A stretch of DNA of 64,000 nt from Pseudomonas citrullilanati (GTDB taxonomy: Bacteria > Pseudomonadota > Gammaproteobacteria > Pseudomonadales > Pseudomonadaceae), in assembly GCF_030580855.1 (NCBI RefSeq), contig NZ_JAUQOP010000002.1, positions 124,001-188,000 of the forward strand, given 5' to 3'. The first letter of the stretch is position 1. Every line of letters begins with the position of its first letter. The translations under genes and the position numbers were made by a program. Positions 8,552 through 16,629 of this stretch are shown piece after piece. The notes under the pieces are model-generated. The model searched no databases, was not told where the DNA came from, and was given only the letters and a program-made list of their open reading frames with translations.

Positions 8552-9295
8552 TCAACGCAAAATCACCGGCGCCGTGTCCCGCGGCAGGTTGTTGCGCTGC
8601 ACGGTTTCGCGGGGTTGTTCGTAGCTCGGTCCGCCGAGTTGTTCGCTCATCTGCCGCGCCACGTCTTCGCCCAGGGCCTTGGACACGTCACGCACCACCC
8701 GCGGGCGATTGAGGCTGATGTGCACGTCCCGGTGGTTCAACAGCTTGGTGTCCTGGCCTTCGCCCATGGCGGTGAACGCCGAGGTGATCTCGAAGGTCTT
8801 GGTGTTGATCAGGCTGAAGTCCGCCACCAGGGTCAAGGCCAGCACCGCCGAGTAGCTGTTGGTGTTCGCCAGCTCGTTGATGTCGCGGGTAAAGTCGATG
8901 TCCGACACCGTGCCGAACAACACGTAGTCGGCACCCTTGAAGTTCCCGGCCTTGATTCGCTTGATGACGTCGTAGACATCACCCTTGGACGAGGCGGTGT
9001 AGGGCGTGCCCTGCACCAGTTGGAACATCCCGCTGCGCAGGATCTCGCCCTTGATGTCGCCGGTGAATTTGCGCAACTCACCCTGCTCGATGTAGCTGCT
9101 GGTGGCTTCCATTTCGTCGTAGCTCGACGAAGCGCTGGCGCTGTAGGCGTTCGCCTGGAAGTTGCTCTGGGCCGAAACGGTGTGGATGTACTCTTCCACG
9201 CGTTCCTGGTACGCCAGGTCGGTGACCGCGACCTTCGGGGCCGCCTGCGCGGTGAGCGCGCAGGCCAGGGCCATGATGCCGATCCATGTGCGCAT
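8552..9295 (-). CDS. Exported CsgG/LpoB-like protein of unknown function
   Basis: The 247-residue protein begins with a Sec signal peptide that ends at ALTAQA-APK and has no lipobox cysteine, so it should be a soluble periplasmic protein. Features such as KVAVTDLAYQERVEEY near the start, an inducible-lipoprotein-like GADYVLFGTVSDID, and a later ALTLVADFSLINTKTFEI resemble the alpha/beta fold shared by CsgG, LpoB and FlgO-type proteins. It starts three bases after the LpoB-like gene's stop, with GGAG inside that stop region, so it is the last gene of a leftward operon. It may be a partner or competitor of the LpoB-like lipoprotein; this is inference only. Confidence 0.75.
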   Translation of the reverse strand: MRTWIGIMALACALTAQAAPKVAVTDLAYQERVEEYIHTVSAQSNFQANAYSASASSSYDEMEATSSYIEQGELRKFTGDIKGEILRSGMFQLVQGTPYTASSKGDVYDVIKRIKAGNFKGADYVLFGTVSDIDFTRDINELANTNSYSAVLALTLVADFSLINTKTFEITSAFTAMGEGQDTKLLNHRDVHISLNRPRVVRDVSKALGEDVARQMSEQLGGPSYEQPRETVQRNNLPRDTAPVILR

Positions 9296-9298
9296 GGC

Positions 9299-9886
9299 TT
9301 AACGCTCCGTGGTCTTGCGGATTTCTTTCTCGTCCATCCACTCGGCCAGACCGCTCTCGACGTCGATCAATTGCAGGCTGAACTTGTAGAAGACGTCCTT
9401 GTAGTCGCTGCTGCGCTTGACGATCGAGCTGATGGAGCCCTCGATACGGTATTTGGCGGCGATCATGTTGCCGGTCTTGGCCACGGTGCTTTTCTTGTAG
9501 AGGCCGCTCTGGTTCTGCAGCTTGAGCTGGTCGACCTGGCTGTCCATGGCGTTGTTGTCGCTGGCGAAACGCGCCGCCCCGGTCTTCATCAGCTGGGTCT
9601 TGATGCTGGTGGTGATTTCCCGCGTGTCGATGTACTCGCTGGTCTTGTTCTTAACGTCGTAGACCTGGACCACTGGGCGACCCTGCAGCACGCCGGACTG
9701 GGCCAGGGAGCGGGTCATGGACTCGGCGATCATCTGCAGGTCGGTGGAACCGAATTCGTTGGTGACGGTTTCCACGGCCTTGGTGTCGCCATAGCTGATG
9801 TGCTTGTTGCCCAGTACCGGCGAGTTGTTGGCGCAGCCGCTGACCAGCAGGACGGCGAGGGCGAGGGAGGAAATGCGTACGAACAT
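9299..9886 (-). CDS. lpoB: LpoB-like lipoprotein
   Basis: The 195-residue protein has a lipoprotein signal with lipobox LVSGC (Cys18) and then a domain matching LpoB: residues such as STDLQMIAESMTRSL, RPVVQVYDVKNKTSEYIDTREIT and KYRIEGSISSI. In E. coli LpoB is an outer-membrane lipoprotein that reaches through the periplasm to activate the penicillin-binding protein PBP1b. Residue +2 after Cys is Ala, consistent with outer-membrane sorting. The linker between Cys and the domain is short. In P. aeruginosa PBP1b is activated by the unrelated LpoP, so the partner here is uncertain. The operon mates are YcfL-like (as in E. coli, where ycfL precedes lpoB). Confidence 0.82.
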   Translation of the reverse strand: MFVRISSLALAVLLVSGCANNSPVLGNKHISYGDTKAVETVTNEFGSTDLQMIAESMTRSLAQSGVLQGRPVVQVYDVKNKTSEYIDTREITTSIKTQLMKTGAARFASDNNAMDSQVDQLKLQNQSGLYKKSTVAKTGNMIAAKYRIEGSISSIVKRSSDYKDVFYKFSLQLIDVESGLAEWMDEKEIRKTTER

Positions 9887-9916
9887 GTGGGGGCTCTCGA
9901 AAACTGAATAAAGGAT

Positions 9917-10012
9917 CTGTGGCGAGGGGATTTATCCCCGTTCGAGTGCGCAGCGCTCGCTAAAAATTGGGGCTGCTACACAGCCCAGCGGGGATTAGTC
10001 CCCTCGCCACAG
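9917..10012. repeat. REPIN-type palindrome (family A, copy 2)
   Basis: Arms at 9917-9940 and 9989-10012 match copy 1 at 8424 except for one base change in the right arm (ATTAGTCCCC instead of ATAAATCCCC). It separates the YcfL-like and LpoB-like genes of one apparent operon, where it could form a large hairpin in the mRNA. Confidence 0.9.
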
Positions 10013-10027
10013 GGATGTGCATCTGTC

Positions 10028-10399
10028 TTAAGGCGTATTGATTTCCAGGCGGAAGTCCACCGCCTTGGGCGTCGGTGCGATGGCCGGCAGGAACTTGGTC
10101 TGCTCGCCATACATCGCCAGGGTCTTCCAGGTTTCTTCCTCGGCGATCGGGAAGCCTTCCGGGCCCAACCAGGCGAAGCGGTAGTACAGGGTCTTGTTGT
10201 TGTAGCTGGTGTTGCTCAGCTGCACATTGACGGTCATGTAGCCGTTTTCCCGGGCCACGCGCATGGCGCCGACCACGATGTTCTTGGTCTTGCCCATTGC
10301 CACGACCTTGCTGGCAGCGGTGCCCGGCTCCGGTGGCGGCGGGGTGGCGCAACCGGCCAGCAAGGCCAGGGCGCCGACGGCGATCAGTTTTAGACGCAT
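10028..10399 (-). CDS. YcfL family lipoprotein
   Basis: The start at 10399 gives a 123-residue protein with a lipoprotein signal (MRLKLIAVGALALLAGC, Cys17) and a Pro-rich stretch just after the cysteine. The rest is a small beta-rich domain with NVQLSNTSYNNKTLYYRFAW, typical of YcfL. YcfL has no established function but is regularly encoded beside lpoB, as in E. coli. It lies downstream of the COG3014-type gene by only 19 bases, and upstream of the LpoB-like gene by a REPIN-containing gap. Confidence 0.8.
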   Translation of the reverse strand: MRLKLIAVGALALLAGCATPPPPEPGTAASKVVAMGKTKNIVVGAMRVARENGYMTVNVQLSNTSYNNKTLYYRFAWLGPEGFPIAEEETWKTLAMYGEQTKFLPAIAPTPKAVDFRLEINTP

Positions 10400-10418
10400 G
10401 TGAACAAAGACTCCGTTC

Positions 10419-11816
10419 TTAAGGTTGTTTGAGGCTGGCGACCGCGCTTGGGGTGGCACTCGGGATCACCTGGGCCGCCAGGCCGCCGGTGAAGACCTGG
10501 TTGCCCACCGCCCGCAGGCTGATGACCTGGTAGCGCTGGTCCACGTTGACCTTGACCATCGAACCACCCACCGCGCTAGGCAGGGTGACCTGGTGCTCGC
10601 CCTTCTTCAGGCGCAGGCGCACGACCTGGGTGTAGTCCGGCAGGGTGCGCCAGGTGCGGGTGTCCGCGCCTTCGAGAACCGCCGAGGTGATGCCCATGGC
10701 CAGGCCGGCCAGGGGGTTGGTGTCGTTGATCTGCTTTTGCGCCACGCCCTTGGTGATCGCACGCACGGTGGTGCGCAGAATGATGCCGGGCATGTCGTCG
10801 CGCAGGGCGCGGCGGGACATGGCGGTGGTGCTGTTGAGTTGCGTCAGGTCCATCTGGCGACCGTCGACGCCGATCTGGCTGAACGTGGCCGTGGAGGTGT
10901 CCGCCTTGATCACCGGGAATGACAACGGTGTGATCACCAGGTTGCCGCTGATCGGCAGGGGCAGGGGAATGCGCACCGAATCCCGGGACGGCGCCAGGCC
11001 GCTCTGCACCACGATCAGGATATCGCTGTCATCGTTCTTGGCGGCCGGCTTGTCGAGGTTGAGCAGGGCCTGCTCCAGCAACGGCGTGTTCGGGCGCAGC
11101 TCGGCAGCCTTGCGATAACCCGGTGCGGCCAGGTCCTTTTCCCCCAGGGCTTCGTAGACGAAACCGGCCAGGTAATGGCTGAAGGCGCTCTGGTAACTGT
11201 TTTTCAGGCTGACCACTTCCGGGGCGTCGAGGCTGGCCACCGGGTAACCCTGGAGGTCCTTGTACTCGGTCTTGACCCCTTGCTGCTCGGCTTCTTCCTC
11301 GCGCTTGAGGTATTGCTTGTCCCGCAGGTCGGCGATCACCGCTTCGCGTTCGTGGGTTTTCTTGATCTGCGTCCGCGCGCCATCGAAGTCGTTCACGGCC
11401 AGCAGGTTCAGCGCCATCTGCGTGGTGAGCATGACCTTTTCGTAATCGTAGCCTTCATAGCGACGGACTTTGTCGTTGACCAGGAAGCTGCCGAACTGGG
11501 CCACGTACTTGGCGGTGTCGAGCTTGACCGCGTCTTCCCACTGGCCGACCTGCTGGTCGGCGCTGTTCCAGGCGGTCTGGCTGCCGGACAGGTCGCCCTT
11601 GGCGCGCAGCAATTCACCTTTCTCGAAGTAATACAGCAGGTCTTTATCCTGGCTGGTGTTGTTTTTTTCCAGCAGGGTCAGCGCTGCGTCGACATTGCCG
11701 GAAGCCAGTTGCTGGTTGGTCTGGGCCAGTTCGCTGTCGTAGTTGCGAAACGCCGAGCAGCCGGACAACAAGGTCATCGCCCCGAGGGCGACCGAGAAAA
11801 CGGCACGGGATGCCAT
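10419..11816 (-). CDS. COG3014-type lipoprotein with helical repeats
   Basis: The ATG at 11816 is preferred because a GGAAG lies at suitable distance and it leads directly into a lipoprotein signal with lipobox LLSGC (Cys20); an ATG six bases upstream is too close to the same site. The 465-residue protein then has a TPR-like helical N-terminal half (LAQTNQQLASGNVDAALTLLEKN, followed by repeats) and a C-terminal part with a PLPLPISGN region and beta-rich segments. It is the first gene of the four-gene leftward cluster with the YcfL-like, LpoB-like and CsgG/LpoB-like genes. A role in envelope assembly or cell wall synthesis is inferred from that company only. Confidence 0.78.
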   Translation of the reverse strand: MASRAVFSVALGAMTLLSGCSAFRNYDSELAQTNQQLASGNVDAALTLLEKNNTSQDKDLLYYFEKGELLRAKGDLSGSQTAWNSADQQVGQWEDAVKLDTAKYVAQFGSFLVNDKVRRYEGYDYEKVMLTTQMALNLLAVNDFDGARTQIKKTHEREAVIADLRDKQYLKREEEAEQQGVKTEYKDLQGYPVASLDAPEVVSLKNSYQSAFSHYLAGFVYEALGEKDLAAPGYRKAAELRPNTPLLEQALLNLDKPAAKNDDSDILIVVQSGLAPSRDSVRIPLPLPISGNLVITPLSFPVIKADTSTATFSQIGVDGRQMDLTQLNSTTAMSRRALRDDMPGIILRTTVRAITKGVAQKQINDTNPLAGLAMGITSAVLEGADTRTWRTLPDYTQVVRLRLKKGEHQVTLPSAVGGSMVKVNVDQRYQVISLRAVGNQVFTGGLAAQVIPSATPSAVASLKQP

Positions 11817-12132
11817 GAACATTTCTTCCCTGAATAGCAGCCGGGGGTGGGGCGGGTCGGGCTGGAGCGATCCCACGGACGAGCGTCGATACGCTGTCGG
11901 TTCCTCATTGAATGAGGAGCTTTTATGCCGTCGAAGAATAAGAAGGCGGCGGGATTATAGACATGGCGCTCGGCTATGTAATGGCTTTTCAATCTCGAAA
12001 TGCAGTTTTTGTGACATCACCTCCAAAGGTGAAAATCCGATGAAAATAGCGCTCTTGAGTACATCGGCCCTTGAGTCAAAGCCATCCTAAGTGAACAATG
12101 TGTTACTTCTTATTACCAATTGAGAGTCATTC
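11817..12132. other. Divergent intergenic region between the lipoprotein cluster and the iron permease
   Basis: The 316-bp gap contains promoters for both directions by position. A 15-bp palindrome, CCTCATT-G-AATGAGG (11903-11917), lies about 90 bp upstream of the lipoprotein operon start and could be an operator. The stretch 11975-12125 is AT-rich compared with its surroundings. No gene of convincing length is seen. Confidence 0.5.
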
Positions 12133-12135
12133 ATG
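12118..12135 (+). promoter_or_regulatory. Possible Fur box at the FTR1 permease start
   Basis: AATTGAGAGTCATT resembles the AATGAGAATCATT core found in Pseudomonas Fur boxes (two mismatches by eye). It abuts the ATG at 12133, so binding would block transcription elongation or overlap a very short leader. The position is unusual, which keeps confidence low. Confidence 0.35.
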
Positions 12136-14031
12136 ATTGCCCCGCTTCGTTTCCTGGCCTGGCTCGCAGTGCCGTTGCTGGTGCTATGCAGCCCCTACCT
12201 ACTGGCAGACACCGTCGAAGGCGCCCCCCAGGCGCTGCACCTGCTGGATTACATCGGGGCGGATTATCCGGCGACGGTCGAGGCGGGCAAGGTCATCGAC
12301 GAAGCCGAATACCGTGAGCAACTGGAATTCGTCAAAGTGCTGGAGGGCCTCATCGCCGACCTGCCGGCGAAGCCGGAGAAGGCCGAGCTGACCGAGGGCA
12401 TTGGCGCGTTGCGCGGTGCGATCACCCAGCGCCAGGAAGGCGGCGACGTCGCCCGCCAGGCGCGGCAGTTGGGCGCGCGCCTGGCGGTGGCCTATGAAGT
12501 CAGCCAGGCACCCGTCATCACCCCGGATCCCAGCCGTGGCGCGCCGCTGTATGCCCAGAACTGCTCGGTGTGCCACGGTGCCAACGGCGCCGGCGACGGC
12601 CCTGCCGGCGTCGGCCTGGAACCTCCACCGGCCAACCTGCGGGACGGCCAGCGCCTGGACCGCCTGAGCCTCTATGCGATCTACAACACCCTCGGCATGG
12701 GCGTCGAAGGCACCGACATGCCGGCCTTCGCCGATCAGCTCGACGACCGTCAACGCTGGGACCTGGCCACCTACATTGCCAGCTTCAGCGCCGATCCGGC
12801 CGCCGCCAAGGGCGAGCAGACCTACAACCTGGCCGATCTCGCGCGCCAGACCCCAGCCGAAGTCCTCGCCGCCCAGGGCCCGGCAGCGGCGGCCACCTTC
12901 CGCGCCCAGCGCGCGCAGCCGCCGCAAGTGCAGCGTGGCCCGGCGCAACTGCTCGACTACACCGCAGCGACCCTGGACAAAAGCATCGCGGCCTATCGCG
13001 CTGGCGACCATGACCAGGCCTACGACCTCTCGGTAGCGGCTTACCTGGAAGGTTTCGAGCTGGTGGAGAGCTCGCTGGACAACGTCGACGCCAACGTGCG
13101 CAAGGACACCGAGAAGGCCCTGATGGCCTACCGTCAGTCGCTGCAGGACGGCTTGCCCGTGGACCAGGCTGCCCAGCGCCTGGACGCGGCCAAGGTGAAA
13201 CTCAAGGCGTCCGCCGATCTGTTGGGCGGTGATGGCTTGAGCTGGTCGCTCAGCTACATCTCCGGGTTGTTGATCCTGTTGCGCGAAGGGTTGGAAGCGA
13301 TCCTGGTGCTGGCGGCGATCCTCGCGTTCCTGCGCAACACCGGCCAGCAATCGGCGGTGCGCAGCGTCAACATCGGCTGGGGCCTGGCGCTGCTGGCCGG
13401 CCTGGCGACCTGGGGGCTGGCGGCCTATGTGATCGATGTCAGCGGTGCCCAGCGCGAATTGCTCGAAGGCGCGACGGCGTTGTTCGCCAGCGTGATGGTG
13501 CTGTGGCTGGGCGTGTGGATGCACGACCGTCGCCATGCCGCGGCCTGGCAGGACTACATCAAGAGCAGCCTGGTGGGGGGTGGCGGCCGGTTCGGTTTCG
13601 CGATCCTGGCGTTCTTCTCGGTCTACCGCGAGCTGTTCGAAGTGATCCTGTTCTACGAAACCCTCTGGTTGCAGGCAGGTCCTGCCGGGCATAACGCGGT
13701 TCTGGCTGGCGGCGCGACGGCGCTGGTGTTGCTGGTCGGGTTGGCCTGGGTGATCTTGCGCGGTTCGGCGAAGTTGCCGCTGGCCCTGTTCTTCAGCATC
13801 AACGCCGCGCTGTTGTGTGCCTTGTCGGTGGTGTTCGCCGGCCATGGCGTGAAGGCGTTGCAGGAAGCCGGGATCTTTGGCACCCGTCCCGTGGCGTTCT
13901 TCGACTTCGACTGGCTGGGTATTCATGCCGACGCCTACTCGCTGGCCGCCCAAGTGGTGGCGATCCTGGCGATCGTCGTGCTGTACGGTCGTAGCTGGGT
14001 GGCGGAGAAGCGCAGGGTGCAGGTTTCCTGA
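12133..14031 (+). CDS. Cytochrome c-FTR1 family iron permease fusion
   Basis: The 632-residue protein has three parts. A signal peptide (to about residue 25) is followed by a periplasmic region with a c-type heme site C144-S-V-C-H148 and a likely distal Met196 (GTDMPAF). A helical linker leads to a C-terminal FTR1 domain with about seven membrane helices. Both FTR1 iron-binding motifs are intact: R384-E-G-L-E388 and R499-E-L-F-E503. FTR1 permeases couple ferrous iron oxidation to import; here the oxidase-type electron acceptor appears to be built in as a cytochrome c domain instead of a separate EfeO/EfeB protein. The stop overlaps the start of yaiI (TGATG). Confidence 0.9.
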   Translation: MIAPLRFLAWLAVPLLVLCSPYLLADTVEGAPQALHLLDYIGADYPATVEAGKVIDEAEYREQLEFVKVLEGLIADLPAKPEKAELTEGIGALRGAITQRQEGGDVARQARQLGARLAVAYEVSQAPVITPDPSRGAPLYAQNCSVCHGANGAGDGPAGVGLEPPPANLRDGQRLDRLSLYAIYNTLGMGVEGTDMPAFADQLDDRQRWDLATYIASFSADPAAAKGEQTYNLADLARQTPAEVLAAQGPAAAATFRAQRAQPPQVQRGPAQLLDYTAATLDKSIAAYRAGDHDQAYDLSVAAYLEGFELVESSLDNVDANVRKDTEKALMAYRQSLQDGLPVDQAAQRLDAAKVKLKASADLLGGDGLSWSLSYISGLLILLREGLEAILVLAAILAFLRNTGQQSAVRSVNIGWGLALLAGLATWGLAAYVIDVSGAQRELLEGATALFASVMVLWLGVWMHDRRHAAAWQDYIKSSLVGGGGRFGFAILAFFSVYRELFEVILFYETLWLQAGPAGHNAVLAGGATALVLLVGLAWVILRGSAKLPLALFFSINAALLCALSVVFAGHGVKALQEAGIFGTRPVAFFDFDWLGIHADAYSLAAQVVAILAIVVLYGRSWVAEKRRVQVS

Positions 14032-14486
14032 TGCGCGTGTGGATCGACGCCGACGCCTGCCCCCGGGCGGCGAAGGAACTGGTGGTCAAGTTCGCCTTGA
14101 AGCGCCGGTTCGAGGTGGTGCTGGTGGCCGGTCAGCCGCAGATCAAGCCAGCCCTGGCGTGTGTGAAACTGATCGTGGTGCCCAGCGGCCCCGACGCGGC
14201 AGATGACTACCTGGTGGAGCACGCCGAGCCGGGCGAACTGGTGATCTGCAGCGACGTGCCCCTGGCCGATCGATTGGTGAAGAAGGGCGTCGCGGCCCTG
14301 GACCCCCGGGGCAAGGCATTCGATGCCCAGAACATGGGCGAGCGGCTGGCGGTGCGTAACCTGTTCACCGACCTGCGTGAACAGGGCCACGTCGGCGGTG
14401 GCCCGGCCGCCTACAGCGAGCGGGACAAGCAGGCGTTTGCCAATGCACTGGATCGGATCCTGACGCAGTTGGCACGCAGCGCCTGA
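14031..14486 (+). CDS. yaiI: YaiI/YqxD family (DUF188) protein
   Basis: The 151-residue cytoplasmic protein starts with the family motif VWIDADACP (Asp6, Asp8) and continues with conserved GPDAADDYLV and SDVPLADRLV blocks, which together look like a PIN-like, possibly nuclease, fold. The biochemical role is not established. It overlaps the end of the iron permease gene by one base and is presumably co-transcribed; the arrangement is the same in other pseudomonads as far as I recall. Confidence 0.9.
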   Translation: MRVWIDADACPRAAKELVVKFALKRRFEVVLVAGQPQIKPALACVKLIVVPSGPDAADDYLVEHAEPGELVICSDVPLADRLVKKGVAALDPRGKAFDAQNMGERLAVRNLFTDLREQGHVGGGPAAYSERDKQAFANALDRILTQLARSA

Positions 14487-14501
14487 GCCTTGCCCGCCCC
14501 C

Positions 14502-14587
14502 GGTGGGAGCGAGCCTGCTCGCGAAAGCGGTGTATCAGCCAGCAGAATAAGCCGACTGAAACGACGCCTTCGCGAGCAAGCCCGCAC
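14502..14587. repeat. REP-type palindrome (family B)
   Basis: Imperfect inverted arms contain GTGGGAGCGAGCCTGCTCGC (14502-) and its complement ending near 14587. It lies between the convergent yaiI and elbB genes and may act as their shared terminator region. Confidence 0.85.
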
Positions 14588-14601
14588 AAGGAGGGGTTGG
14601 A

Positions 14602-15270
14602 TCAGGCATCGTTCTCGTGGGTCAGCTCCAGCACCCGGTCCACCAGCTTGTTGATGCCCGAGGCCGCTTCGCTGATGGACTTGGCCAGCATGTAGGCCGG
14701 GGTGGTGACCAGTCGACGCGCGGTGTCCTCGACGATGTCGGTAACGGCGCAGTCTTCGTGGGTGCCACCCATCCGGGTCACGGCCGCTGCCGTGTCGGCG
14801 TCGTTGCCGATGGTGCAGAGCACGCCGGGGCCGTAGATCTTCGCCGCCAGGGCCGGCGAGATGCAGATCAGGCCCACCGGCTTGCCGGCTTCGGCAAAGG
14901 CTTCGGCCAGCGCCAGCACCTGCGGCTGGACCGTGCAGCCGGCGCCCTCGACGGCGAAATTGGAGAGGTTCTTGGCCGCGCCAAAGCCGCCGGGCACGAT
15001 CAGCGCGTCGAAATCCTCGGCCCTGGCTTCGCGCAGGTCCTTGACGTCACCCCGGGCGATGCGCGCCGACTCCACCAGCACGTTGCGAGTCTCGGGCATC
15101 TCTTCGCCCGTCAGGTGGTTGATCACATGCAGTTGGGCAATGTCGGGGGCGAAACATTGGACCTGGGCACCGCGCTGGTCGAGGCGCAGCAAGGTGATCA
15201 CGCTCTCGTGGATTTCGGCGCCGTCGTACACGCCACAGCCGGAAAGGATCACTGCAATTTTTTTGCTCAT
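14602..15270 (-). CDS. elbB: ElbB, DJ-1/PfpI family glyoxalase-like protein
   Basis: The 222-residue protein has the ElbB start KKIAVILSGCGVYDGAEIHE and the DJ-1/PfpI fold signature with the nucleophile elbow GLICISP (Cys136) and ALIVPGGFGAA. ElbB was first linked to isoprenoid biosynthesis in E. coli and has weak glyoxalase activity; its true substrate is unclear. It is a cytoplasmic single-domain protein of normal length. It is divergent from the sterol-desaturase-like gene and convergent with yaiI. Confidence 0.92.
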   Translation of the reverse strand: MSKKIAVILSGCGVYDGAEIHESVITLLRLDQRGAQVQCFAPDIAQLHVINHLTGEEMPETRNVLVESARIARGDVKDLREARAEDFDALIVPGGFGAAKNLSNFAVEGAGCTVQPQVLALAEAFAEAGKPVGLICISPALAAKIYGPGVLCTIGNDADTAAAVTRMGGTHEDCAVTDIVEDTARRLVTTPAYMLAKSISEAASGINKLVDRVLELTHENDA

Positions 15271-15393
15271 GGGTTTTTCTCCAGATTCATGGCGTTAAAT
15301 GTCCACTAATTTGTCATTCGTTGCCATAGGGTTATCCGGCAGCTACACCTAATCTGCCGACTATCTCCCTGCTTCGCTTGCCCGGGTCGCATC

Positions 15394-16629
15394 ATGAATT
15401 TCATTCTGTATGCCGTGCCGTTCTTCTTCGTCCTGATTGCCGTCGAGCTGCTCGCCGATCGCTGGCGCGGGGTCAGCCACTACCGCATCGCGGACGCGAT
15501 CAACAGCCTGAGCACCGGGGTGCTGTCCACCACCACCGGGCTGTTGACCAAGGGCCTGGGGCTGGTGACCTACGCCTTTGCCTTGAACCACCTCGCCGTG
15601 TTCCAGTTGCCGGGCGACCAGGCGTGGACCTGGGTGCTGGCCTTCGTGCTCTACGACTTGTGCTATTACTGGCTGCACCGCATGGGCCATGAACGCAATA
15701 TCCTCTGGGCCGCCCATTCGGTGCATCACCAGAGCGAGGACTACAACCTGTCCACCGCGTTGCGCCAGACCAGCACCGGCTTCCTGTTGAGCTGGATCTT
15801 CTACCTGCCGCTGGCGGTCGTCGGGGTGCCGCTGGTGGTGTTCGTCAGCGTCGCGGCACTGAATCTGCTGTACCAGTTCTGGGTCCACACCCAGCACATT
15901 CCCAAGCTCGGTTGGCTGGAGTGGTGTTTCGTCACGCCGTCCAATCATCGTGCGCACCATGCACAGAACCCTCTCTACATGGATCGCAACTACGGCGGGG
16001 TGTTCATTATTTGGGACCGTCTGTTTGGCACCTTCCAGGAGGAAGACGACAACGAGCCGGTGATCTTTGGGGTCACCACGCCGCTGGCCAGCTGGAATCC
16101 GCTGTGGGCCAACCTGCAGTTCTATGCCCAGTTGTGGGCGGACGCCCGGCGGGCCGGGCACTGGTGGGACAAGCTGCGGATCTGGTTCATGCCCACCGGT
16201 TGGCGGCCGGCGGACGTGGCGGCGAAGTATCCGCTGGCCAAGCCGGACTTGAGCCGCTTCGAGAAGTTCGAGGTGCCGTTGGACGGGCGCCAGCAGTGGT
16301 ACGTGGCGCTGCAGTTTTGCGTCTACATTGCCCTGGGCAGTTACTTGATGAACCTGGAGACCCAGCTGCCGGTCACCGCGCTGGTGCTGGGCTGGAGCGC
16401 CGTGGCGCTGGGGTTGTTCGTGCTGGGCACGACCCTGGAGAATCGCCCCTGGGCGCTGCGGCTGGAGTGTCTGCGACTGGCGTCGGGCGTGCCGCTGGTG
16501 TGGTTGGCGCCGATGGCCGGGTTATGGCCGGCCGGCCCCTTGGCCTGGGTTGGCGTGCTCAGCTATGGCCTGCTCAGCGGCATCGGCCTGTACTGCTGCC
16601 GTAGCCGGTTCACTCGGCTGGCGTCGTAG
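15394..16629 (+). CDS. Sterol desaturase/fatty acid hydroxylase superfamily membrane protein
   Basis: The 411-residue protein has several membrane segments and the three histidine clusters of the di-iron hydroxylase superfamily: H95-R-M-G-H99, H108-S-V-H-H112 and H185-R-A-H-H189. These ligate a di-iron centre that hydroxylates or desaturates lipids. The hydroxylase part fills residues ~1-270, and extra hydrophobic segments make up the C-terminus. The substrate is unknown; bacterial relatives act on fatty acids, carotenoids or ether lipids. The 3' end overlaps the convergent dedA gene by 20 bp. Confidence 0.88.
   Translation: MNFILYAVPFFFVLIAVELLADRWRGVSHYRIADAINSLSTGVLSTTTGLLTKGLGLVTYAFALNHLAVFQLPGDQAWTWVLAFVLYDLCYYWLHRMGHERNILWAAHSVHHQSEDYNLSTALRQTSTGFLLSWIFYLPLAVVGVPLVVFVSVAALNLLYQFWVHTQHIPKLGWLEWCFVTPSNHRAHHAQNPLYMDRNYGGVFIIWDRLFGTFQEEDDNEPVIFGVTTPLASWNPLWANLQFYAQLWADARRAGHWWDKLRIWFMPTGWRPADVAAKYPLAKPDLSRFEKFEVPLDGRQQWYVALQFCVYIALGSYLMNLETQLPVTALVLGWSAVALGLFVLGTTLENRPWALRLECLRLASGVPLVWLAPMAGLWPAGPLAWVGVLSYGLLSGIGLYCCRSRFTRLAS

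Noticed and set aside
12199..13953. 584-codon minus-strand frame opposite the FTR1 permease
   Set aside because: Shadow of a well-supported gene, no recognisable motif.
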